From NCBI GenBank assembly GCA_019414345.1, contig DXMF01000026.1, positions 111,613 to 175,612 on the forward strand: 64,000 bases of DNA, read 5' to 3'. Within the stretch, counting starts at the first letter, position 1. Every line of letters begins with the position of its first letter. Under the pieces are notes generated by a model, which searched no databases, was not told the origin of the DNA, and worked only from the letters and a program-made list of their open reading frames with translations. A program made the position numbers and the translations under genes. The stretch comes from Collinsella sp. GTDB lineage: Bacteria > Actinomycetota > Coriobacteriia > Coriobacteriales > Coriobacteriaceae. Positions 49,950 through 59,183 of the stretch are shown here, piece after piece.

Positions 49950-50933
49950 TTACAATTGCGGGCGCGGCTTTTTGCGCAAAAAACCGAAGTGAGTCTCACT
50001 CAAGATAATCGACAGGAAGATAAGCACGAAGCCGGCGAGTAGGCGCGAGGTGAGCGCCTCCCCCATCAGCAGCACCGAAAACAACACGCCCGAAGGCGAC
50101 TCCATCGAAAGGAGCAGTGAGCCCGTCGAAGCCGGGACATGCGCCAGGCCGACGTTTTGGATGAGCAGAGCCACGCATGTGCAGCCCACCGAGAGAAACG
50201 CCATCACACCGATAAAGTTCGGCGTCCACACGGACAGAGGCGCCTGGGTCTCGAATAACAGCGACGAAACCAGGCTCAGCACGCCGTTGCCCACAAACAT
50301 CCAAAACGTGATAACGTTGATGTCCATTTTGCGACCGTACTTGGCGGTCACCGCCATCTGGATGGCGAAGAAGACCGCGCCTGCCAGCGTAATGACGTCA
50401 CCGATGTTGAACTCGACGCTATCGAGCGCCACCAAGCCAATGCCCGCCAAGCACAGCAGTGCCGCGCCCAGGTTATAGCGGGTGAGTTTTTCTCCGCTCA
50501 GAAAAAAGCTCGCGAACGGCACGAGGATGCAATACGTGCCCGTCAAAAAAGCATTCTTGCCCGCCGTAGTATATGCCAGACCGACCGTCTGCAACGCATA
50601 GGCCGCCCACATGAGCACGCCCATACTCAGGCCAACGATCAGATTGCGAGCGTTGAAATGTGCAGTGATGCGCTTGTGGAAGACGGCAAACATGACCAAC
50701 GCTGCAGGCAGAAAGCGTACATAGAGCAGCTCGAACACCGGAATGGTGCCGAGTGCATCCTTCATAGTGGTAAAGGAGTAGCCCCAGATGACCGCCACCG
50801 AAAGTAGCAAAACTTTCCAGAACAGCGGGGAGCGTGCGCCGGCGCCCCTGGGAATACCGCCCGCGCCTAAATCCTCACGGGCCACAGGGCTATCGGGCAT
50901 GTTTTCGATTTCGTTGGCAGCGTATTGGGCCAT
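49950..50933 (-). CDS. DMT superfamily transporter (EamA type)
   Basis: 327 aa. About 30 hydrophilic residues, then ten transmembrane helices as two EamA repeats; first repeat 'AVIWGYSFTTMKDALGTIP' and 'YTTAGKNAFLTGTYCILVPF', second 'HVPASTGSLLLSMESPSGVL' with 'GEALTSRLLAGFVLIFLSII'. Likely exports or imports small metabolites or amino acids; no substrate can be assigned. ATG 50933 has GAGGA 6 nt upstream. Confidence 0.9.
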   Translation of the reverse strand: MAQYAANEIENMPDSPVAREDLGAGGIPRGAGARSPLFWKVLLLSVAVIWGYSFTTMKDALGTIPVFELLYVRFLPAALVMFAVFHKRITAHFNARNLIVGLSMGVLMWAAYALQTVGLAYTTAGKNAFLTGTYCILVPFASFFLSGEKLTRYNLGAALLCLAGIGLVALDSVEFNIGDVITLAGAVFFAIQMAVTAKYGRKMDINVITFWMFVGNGVLSLVSSLLFETQAPLSVWTPNFIGVMAFLSVGCTCVALLIQNVGLAHVPASTGSLLLSMESPSGVLFSVLLMGEALTSRLLAGFVLIFLSIILSETHFGFLRKKPRPQL

Positions 50934-51000
50934 GGAACATCCTCACACTCAATCTGGGCGTGGTGTCCGCACGCGTATGGCTGCGTGCCGCCTCATGGTC

Positions 51001-51039
51001 AAATAAAAACGGGGCGCACCGGACCCCCGGCACGCCCCG
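51001..51039 (-). terminator. Terminator of the YhgE/Pip pair
   Basis: CGGGGCG...CGCCCCG stem (51010-51038) with inner CCGG pairing, followed on the minus strand by TTTTTATTT; about 95 bp beyond the stop at 51135. Confidence 0.75.
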
Positions 51040-51134
51040 CTACTGTAGCAACAACCAAGCAGCCCACGCAATTCACTACGCTAAAGCATCGGGTTGGAAG
51101 ACCTTGATGTTCCGACGGCGTTTACATTGTTGCG

Positions 51135-53324
51135 CTAGATTAATTTAGTTGACTCCAGCTTTTCGATGATCCAGTCGTTGGCTTTGATGACCGGACGGCG
51201 GAAGACGACGCCCAGGGCCAGCGACGGAATCAGATAGCTCGCCAGAATGCCCAGCTCAGCCCAGTACTCCATATGGTAGGCGCCAGCCATGGCGGCATGC
51301 ATGGCGTTGATGCCGTGAGTAAACGGCAGGAACGGATAGATCGCCTGGAACACGGGGCCGGTCATCTCGATGGGGAACGTGCCGCCCGAACCGCCGACCT
51401 GCATGACCAACAGCACGACAGCGAGCGCCTTGCCGATATCGCCAAACGAAACCGTAAGCGTGTAGACGATATTGGAGAACACGAGACTCGCGACCCAGCC
51501 CGCCAGCACAAACTGCAGCGGGTTGTCGCACTGAATGCCAAAGAACAGAATGTCGCCCGCGCACACGAGCGTTGCCTGCAGCAGGGCCAAACCGCCAAAG
51601 AACAGGTAACGGCCCAGATAGATCTCGTGCAGGCGTACGGGGATGAGCTCGTTGATGAGCTCATCGTCAACCGAGACCTTCATCATGGCCGCCAGTACGA
51701 TCGAGCCGACCCAGAGCGACAGAATCGTGTAGAACGGCGCCATGGCAGAGCCGTAATTGCGAATCGGATAGACCGGCTTGCGGTCGAGCGCGACGGGGCC
51801 AGAAAGCGACACGGCCAGGCCCTCGGGGTCGTTGCCGATCATCGTCTTGATCGTCGCCAGGTCACCCGACATCAGGGCGCCGTCGAGCTCGTCCTTGAAC
51901 GCGCTGATCTTGTCCGACGCCTCGCCCAGCTGATCGGAAGCCTTGTTGACCAGCTTTGCGGCCTTGGAGAGACCCTTTGCCAGCGAACCGGATGCGTCGG
52001 TCAGGCCGGCAACAGCGCTATCCAGGTCGCCCGAGATGCCGTCGAGTGAATCCAACACGCCCGAAATAGTTTTCTTGAGCTCCTTGGCCTTGACCGAGAA
52101 CGTGGAATCGTAGTCAGACTTAGCGCCCGAGATGCCCGCCTTGGCATCCGCGATTGCCTGATCGACCTCGGCACGCGATTTGTTAACCTCTGCCATACTC
52201 TTCGTGAGCGACGTCGCGATATTCGTCAGCTCATTGGCATTGTTGCGGTACTCCGTCGCGGTTTTATCAAGCTCGGCAGCCGCGTCCTCAAGCCCTGCCT
52301 TGAGCTTATCGTTACTCACCTGGCCAGCAAGACTACGGAGCTCATTCGCCGTGCCATCAATCTCGTCGGCACGTTTATTGAGTGACGCTGCGCCATCGTT
52401 GAGCTGAGACACCGTAAGATCGACGTGCTTGTTTGCAGCGTCGAATGCCTTTGCGAGCTCGGTAGAAACGTTATCGAACGAACCTGCGCTCCCATCAATA
52501 GCAGCATCGATCGCATCGCTGGCGGACTTGAGCGCTTGCTCGGAATCGGCAATACCGCTCTCGGCATGCTGCATGAGCTGCTTCACCGACTCCTCGGTCG
52601 ATCCGGACTGCTTGAGCATGCCGCCCGCCGACGTCAGTGAATCGGCCGTGGAGCTTAAAATGCCCGCAAGTGACGTTGCGCTGGCCTGAATGTCCTGCAA
52701 GTCCTGGACCGAATCGCCAAGCGTCGAGGACAGGTTGGCGATAAAGTTGCTTACTTGGTCGGTGCTCATGTAGTCGAGCAGGCTGGACACGGTTTTAAGA
52801 CCGATGCTCGTAATGGTCTCGGTAAATGTTTCGTTAACCTGGCTCTGAACGGCGCTCGAACCCTTCTCGGTCACGATCTGCGCGATGGCGTTGGCCTTCT
52901 GGTTCTCGTAAAACTCGATATCGGCGTGTTTCACGTCGGTCGAGAAAAGCGTCATCATGTCGGAGCTAAACGTTTTGGGGATAACGACGGCAGCATAGTA
53001 CGCGCCCGACTTAACGCCCTCGATAGCCTTTTCGCGATCGTTAAGCACAACCCAATCGAAGCTCTCGTTGCCGCGTAGGGTGGCGGTCACGTTTTCGCCC
53101 ACGTTAACCTCGACGGGGATCAGATCGCTCTCGTAACCCTCATCGGTGTTGACCAGTGCGATCTTAAGATTGCCGGTGTTGCCGTACGGATCCCAGCTGC
53201 CGGCGATGTTAAACCACGCGTACAGACACGGTACGATAATGAGGCCCATCACGACAACCAAGCCGATCACGGAGCGAGACACGTTTTGGACATCGCGCTT
53301 AAACAGATGCAGGATGTTCTTCAT
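51135..53324 (-). CDS. YhgE/Pip domain membrane protein (729 aa)
   Basis: N-terminal membrane helix (about 18-38) ending in the family signature 'LYAWFNIAGSWDPYGNTGNL', a long extracytoplasmic region (about 45-540) with heptad-like coiled coils rich in Ala, Ser and Asp, and a C-terminal ABC2-like membrane domain of five or six helices (about 550-705; 'VMQVGGSGGTFPIEMTGPVF'). YhgE/Pip proteins act in phage adsorption (Pip) and as parts of type VII-like export or membrane complexes; the role here is not known. Its ATG (53324) follows directly on the TAA of the larger paralogue upstream, with AAAGGAGG inside that gene, so the two are co-translated and probably form a complex. Confidence 0.88.
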   Translation of the reverse strand: MKNILHLFKRDVQNVSRSVIGLVVVMGLIIVPCLYAWFNIAGSWDPYGNTGNLKIALVNTDEGYESDLIPVEVNVGENVTATLRGNESFDWVVLNDREKAIEGVKSGAYYAAVVIPKTFSSDMMTLFSTDVKHADIEFYENQKANAIAQIVTEKGSSAVQSQVNETFTETITSIGLKTVSSLLDYMSTDQVSNFIANLSSTLGDSVQDLQDIQASATSLAGILSSTADSLTSAGGMLKQSGSTEESVKQLMQHAESGIADSEQALKSASDAIDAAIDGSAGSFDNVSTELAKAFDAANKHVDLTVSQLNDGAASLNKRADEIDGTANELRSLAGQVSNDKLKAGLEDAAAELDKTATEYRNNANELTNIATSLTKSMAEVNKSRAEVDQAIADAKAGISGAKSDYDSTFSVKAKELKKTISGVLDSLDGISGDLDSAVAGLTDASGSLAKGLSKAAKLVNKASDQLGEASDKISAFKDELDGALMSGDLATIKTMIGNDPEGLAVSLSGPVALDRKPVYPIRNYGSAMAPFYTILSLWVGSIVLAAMMKVSVDDELINELIPVRLHEIYLGRYLFFGGLALLQATLVCAGDILFFGIQCDNPLQFVLAGWVASLVFSNIVYTLTVSFGDIGKALAVVLLVMQVGGSGGTFPIEMTGPVFQAIYPFLPFTHGINAMHAAMAGAYHMEYWAELGILASYLIPSLALGVVFRRPVIKANDWIIEKLESTKLI

Positions 53325-56141
53325 TTATGCCTCACCTCCTTTGGAGTGCTTGCCAAGCGCGGTGGTATCTCCATCATTTGTGGCTGTGCTGTCGCTGCCC
53401 TGAGATTTATGGTGCGAGCCGATATGCGGCAAGCGGCCCGTGGACTGATCGCCGCCCTTGGCACCACGCTCGCTGGCGTTGAGGCCAAACATGTGGCGGG
53501 CGGCAGGAATGGCGGCCGTGTGTTCGCGCATCTCGCGACGCAGGTCCTCATCCGAAAGCGCCGAGATGCGCATCTGGGTATTGAGGCTCGCTCGGATATA
53601 TTCGATATTGATCAGCCAGCCGCAGATGGCAATAACCGAGATGATCCAAATGACAAGCAGGATGATCTTGCCGTTATTGTCGATATCGAGAACCGTCGAC
53701 AGGACAAAGAGCAGGACCTGAACGCCCACCACGGCGGCAAAACCGCCCTTGATGTAGTACGGGTAGCGATGTTCAAAGGCGACCGCATGATCGAGCAGTT
53801 CGCGACGGTACGAATCGGAATCGAGCATGACGCGCATGGCCGTGCGCAGCGAGTAGCGCTGGCGCGGCAGGTCGTTGGACTCGCAAATCATCATACCGGT
53901 CGTGGAGAGCTGTTTATCAAAGAGCAGGTTAAGGTTGAGCAGCAGCGGACGCAGCTGCAGGCCGATAAAGAGCGCCACGATCAAGAACACGCCCAGAATG
54001 CACAGGTTAAACAGGTAGTTGAACGAATACATGCCGCCGACCGTCTCGCGCAGCAGATTGATGCCGTAGGTAAAGGGCAGCAGCGGGTGCAGCCACTGGA
54101 AGAAGCCTGGCATCATCTCGATGGGGTACATGCCCGACGAACCCGGGATCTGCACGATAACCAGAATGACGCCGATAGCCTTGCCGATATGCTTAAACGT
54201 GGTGGACAGCGCATAGATGATATTGACGTAGGTGAACGAGATGGCGATGCCGCCCAGCACGAACAGCAGCGGGCTGACGCACTGCACGCCGATCACCAGA
54301 TCGCCTACCGTAACGATGATGGCCTGCAACGCGCCCAGGATCACCAGGAGCAACCAGCGGCCAAAGTAGCCCTGACGCGCGGTAAAGCTGCCGATGCCTT
54401 CGCGGTCGACCTCGAGCTTGTAGATGGCGATAAGCACGTAGCCGCCCACCCACAGCGCCAGATTGGTATAGAACGGGGCAATGCCCGAACCAAAGCTCTT
54501 GACCGGGTAAATTGACTTTGAGGTCAGCTCGACCGGAGATGCCATGAAGTCTGCAACATCATCGACGTCGACGCCCATCAGGCCGGCCAGCTCGCCCATG
54601 GACTCGGAGGTCTGTAGCGCCGCGATGTCGTTGGCGGCGGTTGCGAGCTTGTCCTGGACCTTGGCAAGCGAGGCATCGGTCTGGGACAGCGTGGTCTTGG
54701 CCTGACCGAGCGTGGCGTTGAGTTGCGAAAGTGTACCGCGCGCACTTGCAATAGTAGGCGTGAGGCCAGACACGATTCCCGTCAGATCACCCGAGACGGC
54801 GGCAAACGAATCAAGTGCGCTCGAGACCTTCGGCAGCGCGTTTTGACCCAAGTCCGTCTGAGCCTGGCCAAGGTTGGTCGCACCGGTCTGAATTGCATTA
54901 TTGATAGCGTCGCTGGCACCCGAGACAGCCGCAGCGTCATTCGCCATGGCGCTCGACTGCGCAGACAGACCGTCCTTGATGCTCTGAAGCTTTTCATTCT
55001 GCTCGCGGAGCAAATCGATGATCGATACAATGCGCGCGTCAATTTCCTTGGAACCTGTCGACGTGTCATTGACGAGAATTTCCAAGTGCCCGATAACGGC
55101 CTTATTGTGGTCGATCGTCGCTTGGAGAGACTCAAGCGAGTTGTCGATACGGGTAGTCGTAGATGCGACCGTGCCCGTCAGCTTGCCAATCGCAGCGTTT
55201 GCGGAGACTGACGTCTTGGTGAGCGCAAGGCTGCCTTCCGAGAGCGCCTTGGAGAGCGAGGCGACAGAGTTGCCCGCCGTGGCGCGAGCCTCGCCCAGCA
55301 GGTCATTGCCCTGGGAGATCGCCTGCGTCAGCGACGGCGCCTGACCCTGCAGACCGGCAAGTGCCGCATCTGCCGAGGCAATGGAACCACTCGTCTTATC
55401 GATGGCGGCATTCATGTCGCCAATCGAATCACGCACTTCGCCCAACGTATCGGAAGCCTCTGATACCGAACCGGCCAACGAATCCTGAGTCTGGGTTGCC
55501 TTGTCCTTTAAATCGACTCCGGCATCCTTGGCAATACTGGCAACGGTCTCGCCCACCGTGGAGACAAATTCCGAGTTGATCTGCTCCTCGACGGTGTTTG
55601 CACCGGTGTCGGTAACCTTGGGCGCAATAGCGCTCTTCTTCTCATTGACGTAGTACGTAAGCTTGGGCTGATGGTAGTTGCCGTCGAGCATCGAAACCAG
55701 GTTATCCGAGAAGTTCTTGGGGACTACGATGGCCGCATAGTACTCACCGCTCTCGACGCCCTCTTTGGCATCGGCCGCAGAATCGACGAAGGTCCAGCCC
55801 AGCTGATCGTTCTCCTTGAGCTGATCGACGACCTGATCGCCCGCGTTGAGCTCGCCCACCAGGTCGTTTTGGGTGCCCCGATCGTTGTTGGCGATGGCAA
55901 TCTTGATGCCCTGGGTGTTTCCGTACGGATCCCAGTTGGCCACGATGTTGTACCAGGCATACAGCGAGGGAATAACGCACACGCCAAGGGTAACCACCAA
56001 GGCGACGGGGTTCACAAGCAGTCGCTTAATGTCGCGCTTAAATATCGCAAAGGACACCTTTGCATTGGATAGTTTGCTGCCGAGACTCACGCTTGGACCA
56101 TCCATCCTGTCGTTAAATCGAATCGTACTATCGACAACCAT
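53325..56141 (-). CDS. YhgE/Pip domain membrane protein, larger paralogue (938 aa)
   Basis: Same plan as its neighbour: helix about 45-62 with 'LYAWYNIVANWDPYGNTQGI', a very long coiled-coil extracytoplasmic region (about 70-560), C-terminal ABC2-like helices ('VQIPGSSGMYPIEMMPGFFQ'), then an additional module of about 190 residues with two more helices ('VVGVQVLLFVLSTV', 'ILLVIWIISVIAICGWL') and a hydrophilic His/Ser/Gly-rich tail. Start is uncertain: ATG 56141 lacks a ribosome site and overlaps a possible -10 (TACAAT); ATG 56105 and GTG 56090 (GGATGG 7 nt upstream) are alternatives. First gene of a two-gene operon. Confidence 0.85.
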   Translation of the reverse strand: MVVDSTIRFNDRMDGPSVSLGSKLSNAKVSFAIFKRDIKRLLVNPVALVVTLGVCVIPSLYAWYNIVANWDPYGNTQGIKIAIANNDRGTQNDLVGELNAGDQVVDQLKENDQLGWTFVDSAADAKEGVESGEYYAAIVVPKNFSDNLVSMLDGNYHQPKLTYYVNEKKSAIAPKVTDTGANTVEEQINSEFVSTVGETVASIAKDAGVDLKDKATQTQDSLAGSVSEASDTLGEVRDSIGDMNAAIDKTSGSIASADAALAGLQGQAPSLTQAISQGNDLLGEARATAGNSVASLSKALSEGSLALTKTSVSANAAIGKLTGTVASTTTRIDNSLESLQATIDHNKAVIGHLEILVNDTSTGSKEIDARIVSIIDLLREQNEKLQSIKDGLSAQSSAMANDAAAVSGASDAINNAIQTGATNLGQAQTDLGQNALPKVSSALDSFAAVSGDLTGIVSGLTPTIASARGTLSQLNATLGQAKTTLSQTDASLAKVQDKLATAANDIAALQTSESMGELAGLMGVDVDDVADFMASPVELTSKSIYPVKSFGSGIAPFYTNLALWVGGYVLIAIYKLEVDREGIGSFTARQGYFGRWLLLVILGALQAIIVTVGDLVIGVQCVSPLLFVLGGIAISFTYVNIIYALSTTFKHIGKAIGVILVIVQIPGSSGMYPIEMMPGFFQWLHPLLPFTYGINLLRETVGGMYSFNYLFNLCILGVFLIVALFIGLQLRPLLLNLNLLFDKQLSTTGMMICESNDLPRQRYSLRTAMRVMLDSDSYRRELLDHAVAFEHRYPYYIKGGFAAVVGVQVLLFVLSTVLDIDNNGKIILLVIWIISVIAICGWLINIEYIRASLNTQMRISALSDEDLRREMREHTAAIPAARHMFGLNASERGAKGGDQSTGRLPHIGSHHKSQGSDSTATNDGDTTALGKHSKGGEA

Positions 56142-56279
56142 TGTAGTAGGCGCTTTAACGTCTCAAAGCACAATGGTGTTGAGTTTTGCGGGTAGCAATA
56201 TACTACGAAGATGAGTTAACGTACAGTTGTACAGTATCTTAAATTTCAGCAGGTCACAAAACCACAACCCGCACAAATA

Positions 56280-56308
56280 AATGATCCCTTGGGGACGGAG
56301 GGATCATT
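56280..56308 (-). terminator. Second hairpin beyond htpG
   Basis: Perfect 9-bp stem AATGATCCC/GGGATCATT with an 11-nt loop, followed on the minus strand by TATTTGTG. It lies 130 bp past the htpG stop, before the YhgE promoter. Confidence 0.5.
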
Positions 56309-56314
56309 CAAAAG

Positions 56315-56386
56315 GAAACGAGAGTGGAAAATCTCTCACTTCAAGCCCGCATTCGAGCCAAAAGTGGGAGATTATCCACTCTCGTT
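56315..56386 (-). terminator. Large hairpin after htpG
   Basis: Imperfect 72-bp palindrome; outer arms GAAACGAGAGTGGA/TCCACTCTCGTTC and an inner CTCTCACTT/AAGTGGGAG pairing. 30 bp beyond the htpG stop; no T-run. Confidence 0.6.
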
Positions 56387-56416
56387 CTAATCTAGTTACG
56401 GTGCCGTATCCCCGAA

Positions 56417-58441
56417 CTACATCAAGTTGCAAACAGCCGCCGCGAAGGCTACGGGATCCTCGGGGAGGATGCCCTCGACCAGCAGAGCCTGGTCATAGAG
56501 CAGACCGGAGTACTGCTTGATCTTGTCGGCGTCGCCTGCCTTCTGGGCAGCGACAAGCTTGTCAAAGACCGGGTGCTTGGCGTTGAGCTCGAGCACGCGC
56601 TGGCTCTTGGGCATGCCGTCGGGCGCGCCCTCGGGTCCCTTCTGGAGTACCTTCTCCATCTCAAGCGAAAGCGGACCCTCGGTGGTGATGCAAGCGGGGG
56701 CATCGGTCAGGCGCGCGGAGACGGCAACTTTCTCGACCTTGTCACCGAGTGCCTCCTTCATAGCGCTAAAGAGGTCCTCGTTCTCCTTGGTGGCGTCCTC
56801 GGCCTCCTTCTTCTCATCCTCGGTCGCCAGGTCAAGATCACCGGTCGCGACGTTCTTGAGCTCCAGATGACGATCCTCGACCTCGGGCTCGGCACCGTCG
56901 GCCACAGCCTTTTCGGCAGCCTCGCGAGCTGCGTCGTCCTCATAGATCTTGGGCATATCGGCGGCAACGTACTCACGCATAGCCTGGAACGTGAACTCAT
57001 CCACATCCTGCGTCAGCAGCAGCACGTCATAGCCGCGGTCGAGCACGCCCTTTACCACGGGCATCTTGGCCAAGCGCTCACGCGAGTCGCCGGCGGCGTA
57101 GTAGATGGCCTTCTGATCCTCAGGCATGCCCTTGGCATACTCGGCCAGGGTAATCATCTTCTGTTCCTTGGCAGACCAGAACAGCAACAGGTCGGCGAGC
57201 TCATCGGCCTTCATGCCATAGCTCGAGTAGATGCCGTACTTAAGGCCGCGGCCAAAGTTCTCAAAGAACTTCTCGTAGGCCTCGCGGTCGTTGTCACGCA
57301 TATCCTCAAGGTCAGCGGTGATCTTCTTTTCCACACGCTTGGCGATGGCCTTGAGCTGACGGTTCTGCTGCAGCGTCTCACGCGAGATGTTGAGCGACAC
57401 GTCGGCGGAATCCACGACGCCGCGGACAAAGTTGTAGTAGTCGGGCAGCAGATCGTCGCACTTCTCCATGATCAGGACATTGGAGCTGTAGAGCGCCAGA
57501 CCCTTCTCGTAATCCTTGCTGTACAGATCGAACGGCGCGCGGCCCGGCACAAACAGCAGGGTGTCATACTCGAGCGTGCCCTCGGCATGGAAGCTGATGG
57601 TGCGCGCAGGATCGTCAAAGTCGTGGAACGTGGACTTGTAGAACTCGTCGTAGTCCTTCTGCTCGACATCGGAGCTGCGCTTCTTCCAGATCGGCGTCAT
57701 GGAGTTGACGGTCTCGAGCTCCTGGTAGTCCTCGTACTCGGGCGTGTAGTCATCGCCAGCATCCTCGGGCTTGGGCTTCTGGCGGCTCTTGGACACCATC
57801 ATCTGGATCGGGTAACGCACATAGTTACTGTACTGCTGAATTAGGCTCTTGAGGCCCCACTCGGTCAGGAAGCGATCGTAGGTCTCGGCCTCGCCGTCGG
57901 CATCGAGCTTCTCGTTCTCGCGCAGCGTCAGGATGACATCGGTACCGTGCTCGGCACGCTCGCCGTCCTCGATGGTGTAGCCCTCAAGACCGTCGGATTC
58001 CCACACATGGGCGACATCCTCGCCGTAGGCGCGGCTGACGACCTTCACATGGCTGGCGACCATAAAAGCCGAGTAGAAGCCCACGCCAAACTGGCCGATG
58101 ATGTCGACATCCGAACCCTGCTGCTCGGCGTTCTCGGTCTTAAACTCCTCGGAGCCGGAATGGGCGATGGTGCCCAGATTGCGCTCGAGCTCCTCGGCGG
58201 TCATGCCAATGCCGTTATCCGAGATGGTAATGGTGCGGGCGTCTTTATCAAAGGAAACGCGAATAGCCAGGTCGCCCTGGTCGATCTTGACGCTCGGATC
58301 CTGCAGGCTCTTAAAGTTGAGCTTGTCGACGGCGTCGCTCGCGTTAGAGATAAGCTCGCGCAGGAAGATTTCCTTATTGGTGTAGATGGAGTTGATCATG
58401 AGGTCGAGCAGTTTTTTGCTCTCGGTCTTAAATTGACGCAT
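56417..58441 (-). CDS. htpG: Chaperone HtpG (Hsp90)
   Basis: 674 aa. N-terminal GHKL ATPase domain: 'SIYTNKEIFLRELISNASDA', 'ISDNGIGMTAEELERNLGTI', 'GQFGVGFYSAFMVA'; middle domain with 'YVRYPIQM' and 'ISRETLQQNRQLKAIAKR'; C-terminal dimerisation domain. ATP-dependent folding helper of the cytosol. An acidic/Lys-rich insertion (about 510-550, 'EDEKKEAEDATKENEDLF') precedes the C-terminal domain. ATG 58441 has AAAGGA 6 nt upstream. An ACATAC/GTATGT inverted repeat lies at 58555-58580 in the promoter region, which might bind a stress regulator; no CIRCE element is seen. Confidence 0.96.
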   Translation of the reverse strand: MRQFKTESKKLLDLMINSIYTNKEIFLRELISNASDAVDKLNFKSLQDPSVKIDQGDLAIRVSFDKDARTITISDNGIGMTAEELERNLGTIAHSGSEEFKTENAEQQGSDVDIIGQFGVGFYSAFMVASHVKVVSRAYGEDVAHVWESDGLEGYTIEDGERAEHGTDVILTLRENEKLDADGEAETYDRFLTEWGLKSLIQQYSNYVRYPIQMMVSKSRQKPKPEDAGDDYTPEYEDYQELETVNSMTPIWKKRSSDVEQKDYDEFYKSTFHDFDDPARTISFHAEGTLEYDTLLFVPGRAPFDLYSKDYEKGLALYSSNVLIMEKCDDLLPDYYNFVRGVVDSADVSLNISRETLQQNRQLKAIAKRVEKKITADLEDMRDNDREAYEKFFENFGRGLKYGIYSSYGMKADELADLLLFWSAKEQKMITLAEYAKGMPEDQKAIYYAAGDSRERLAKMPVVKGVLDRGYDVLLLTQDVDEFTFQAMREYVAADMPKIYEDDAAREAAEKAVADGAEPEVEDRHLELKNVATGDLDLATEDEKKEAEDATKENEDLFSAMKEALGDKVEKVAVSARLTDAPACITTEGPLSLEMEKVLQKGPEGAPDGMPKSQRVLELNAKHPVFDKLVAAQKAGDADKIKQYSGLLYDQALLVEGILPEDPVAFAAAVCNLM

Positions 58442-58605
58442 GTGCAGTCCTTTCGCGCTACCCCCGTCCGCAAAAACGGCCCGGTCGCCCGAGCCGAATC
58501 GCAGACCTGCTATGTTCAGACTTAGATTTTATAACCCATTAGCGCGCATATATACATACGGAATCGAAAAACTGTATGTCTAAGCGCTCCGATGCGCCAA
58601 TTGCC

Positions 58606-58650
58606 AAGGAGCGTCCCCAACTGCCGGCAGAAAAGGAACGTCCCTATCTG
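58606..58650. repeat. Imperfect tandem copies of GGCAG...GGGACG..TCCTT (GGGACAG-like family)
   Basis: On the minus strand two units, GGCAGATAGGGACGTTCCTT and GGCAGTTGGGGACGCTCCTT, follow each other; the first contains the stop codon of the GNAT gene. The pair may serve as its terminator. Confidence 0.5.
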
Positions 58651-59144
58651 CCATCTACGCGCTTGGCCATCCAGACATGGGGCTGGCCCTCGTCTTCGTA
58701 ATCTACCGGGGCAATTTGCGTGTAGCCCGCCTTTGCATAGAGCGGCAACACGTATTCCTGCGCATGCAGCTTAATAAGCTTAGCGCCGGCATCGCGTGCA
58801 CACGAAGCACTGGCCTCGACGATCGCACTCGCCAGTCCGCGACGACGCATAGCCGGCAGCACGGCGACGCGCCCCATAATATAGGTCTCCCCCGCCGCAA
58901 CGCCTTCGTCCAAGTCGCACGCCGGCGAAACCGGAGCCTCTGCATCTGCCGCGCGCTCCAGTTCCTCGGGAAACACGCGCGAGCAACCGGCAAGCTCGCC
59001 GTCTACATAGAGCGTCACATGAATGCAGTTTGGATCCTCGTCGATAGCGTCGAACTCATTCTCGTAGCCTTGCTCGTCCATAAAAACGACGCGGCGCACC
59101 AACGCCGCGTCATCAAAGCATCCCGTCTTAAGTTGGATATCCAT
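58644..59144 (-). CDS. GNAT family N-acetyltransferase
   Basis: 166 aa. GNAT fold of the ElaA/YjcF-like kind: 'VRRVVFMDEQGYENEFDAID', 'HVTLYVDGELAGCSRVFPEE', the acetyl-CoA pyrophosphate loop 'MGRVAVLPAMRRRGLASAIV', and 'LIKLHAQEYVLPLYAKAGYT'. Acetylates an unknown small molecule or protein. Start ATG 59144 has AAAGGG 5 nt upstream; the in-frame Met at 59162 lacks a ribosome site. Confidence 0.9.
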   Translation of the reverse strand: MDIQLKTGCFDDAALVRRVVFMDEQGYENEFDAIDEDPNCIHVTLYVDGELAGCSRVFPEELERAADAEAPVSPACDLDEGVAAGETYIMGRVAVLPAMRRRGLASAIVEASASCARDAGAKLIKLHAQEYVLPLYAKAGYTQIAPVDYEDEGQPHVWMAKRVDGR

Positions 59145-59183
59145 GGCTGCCCTTTCATTCAATGCGAACGTTAGGGACAGATA

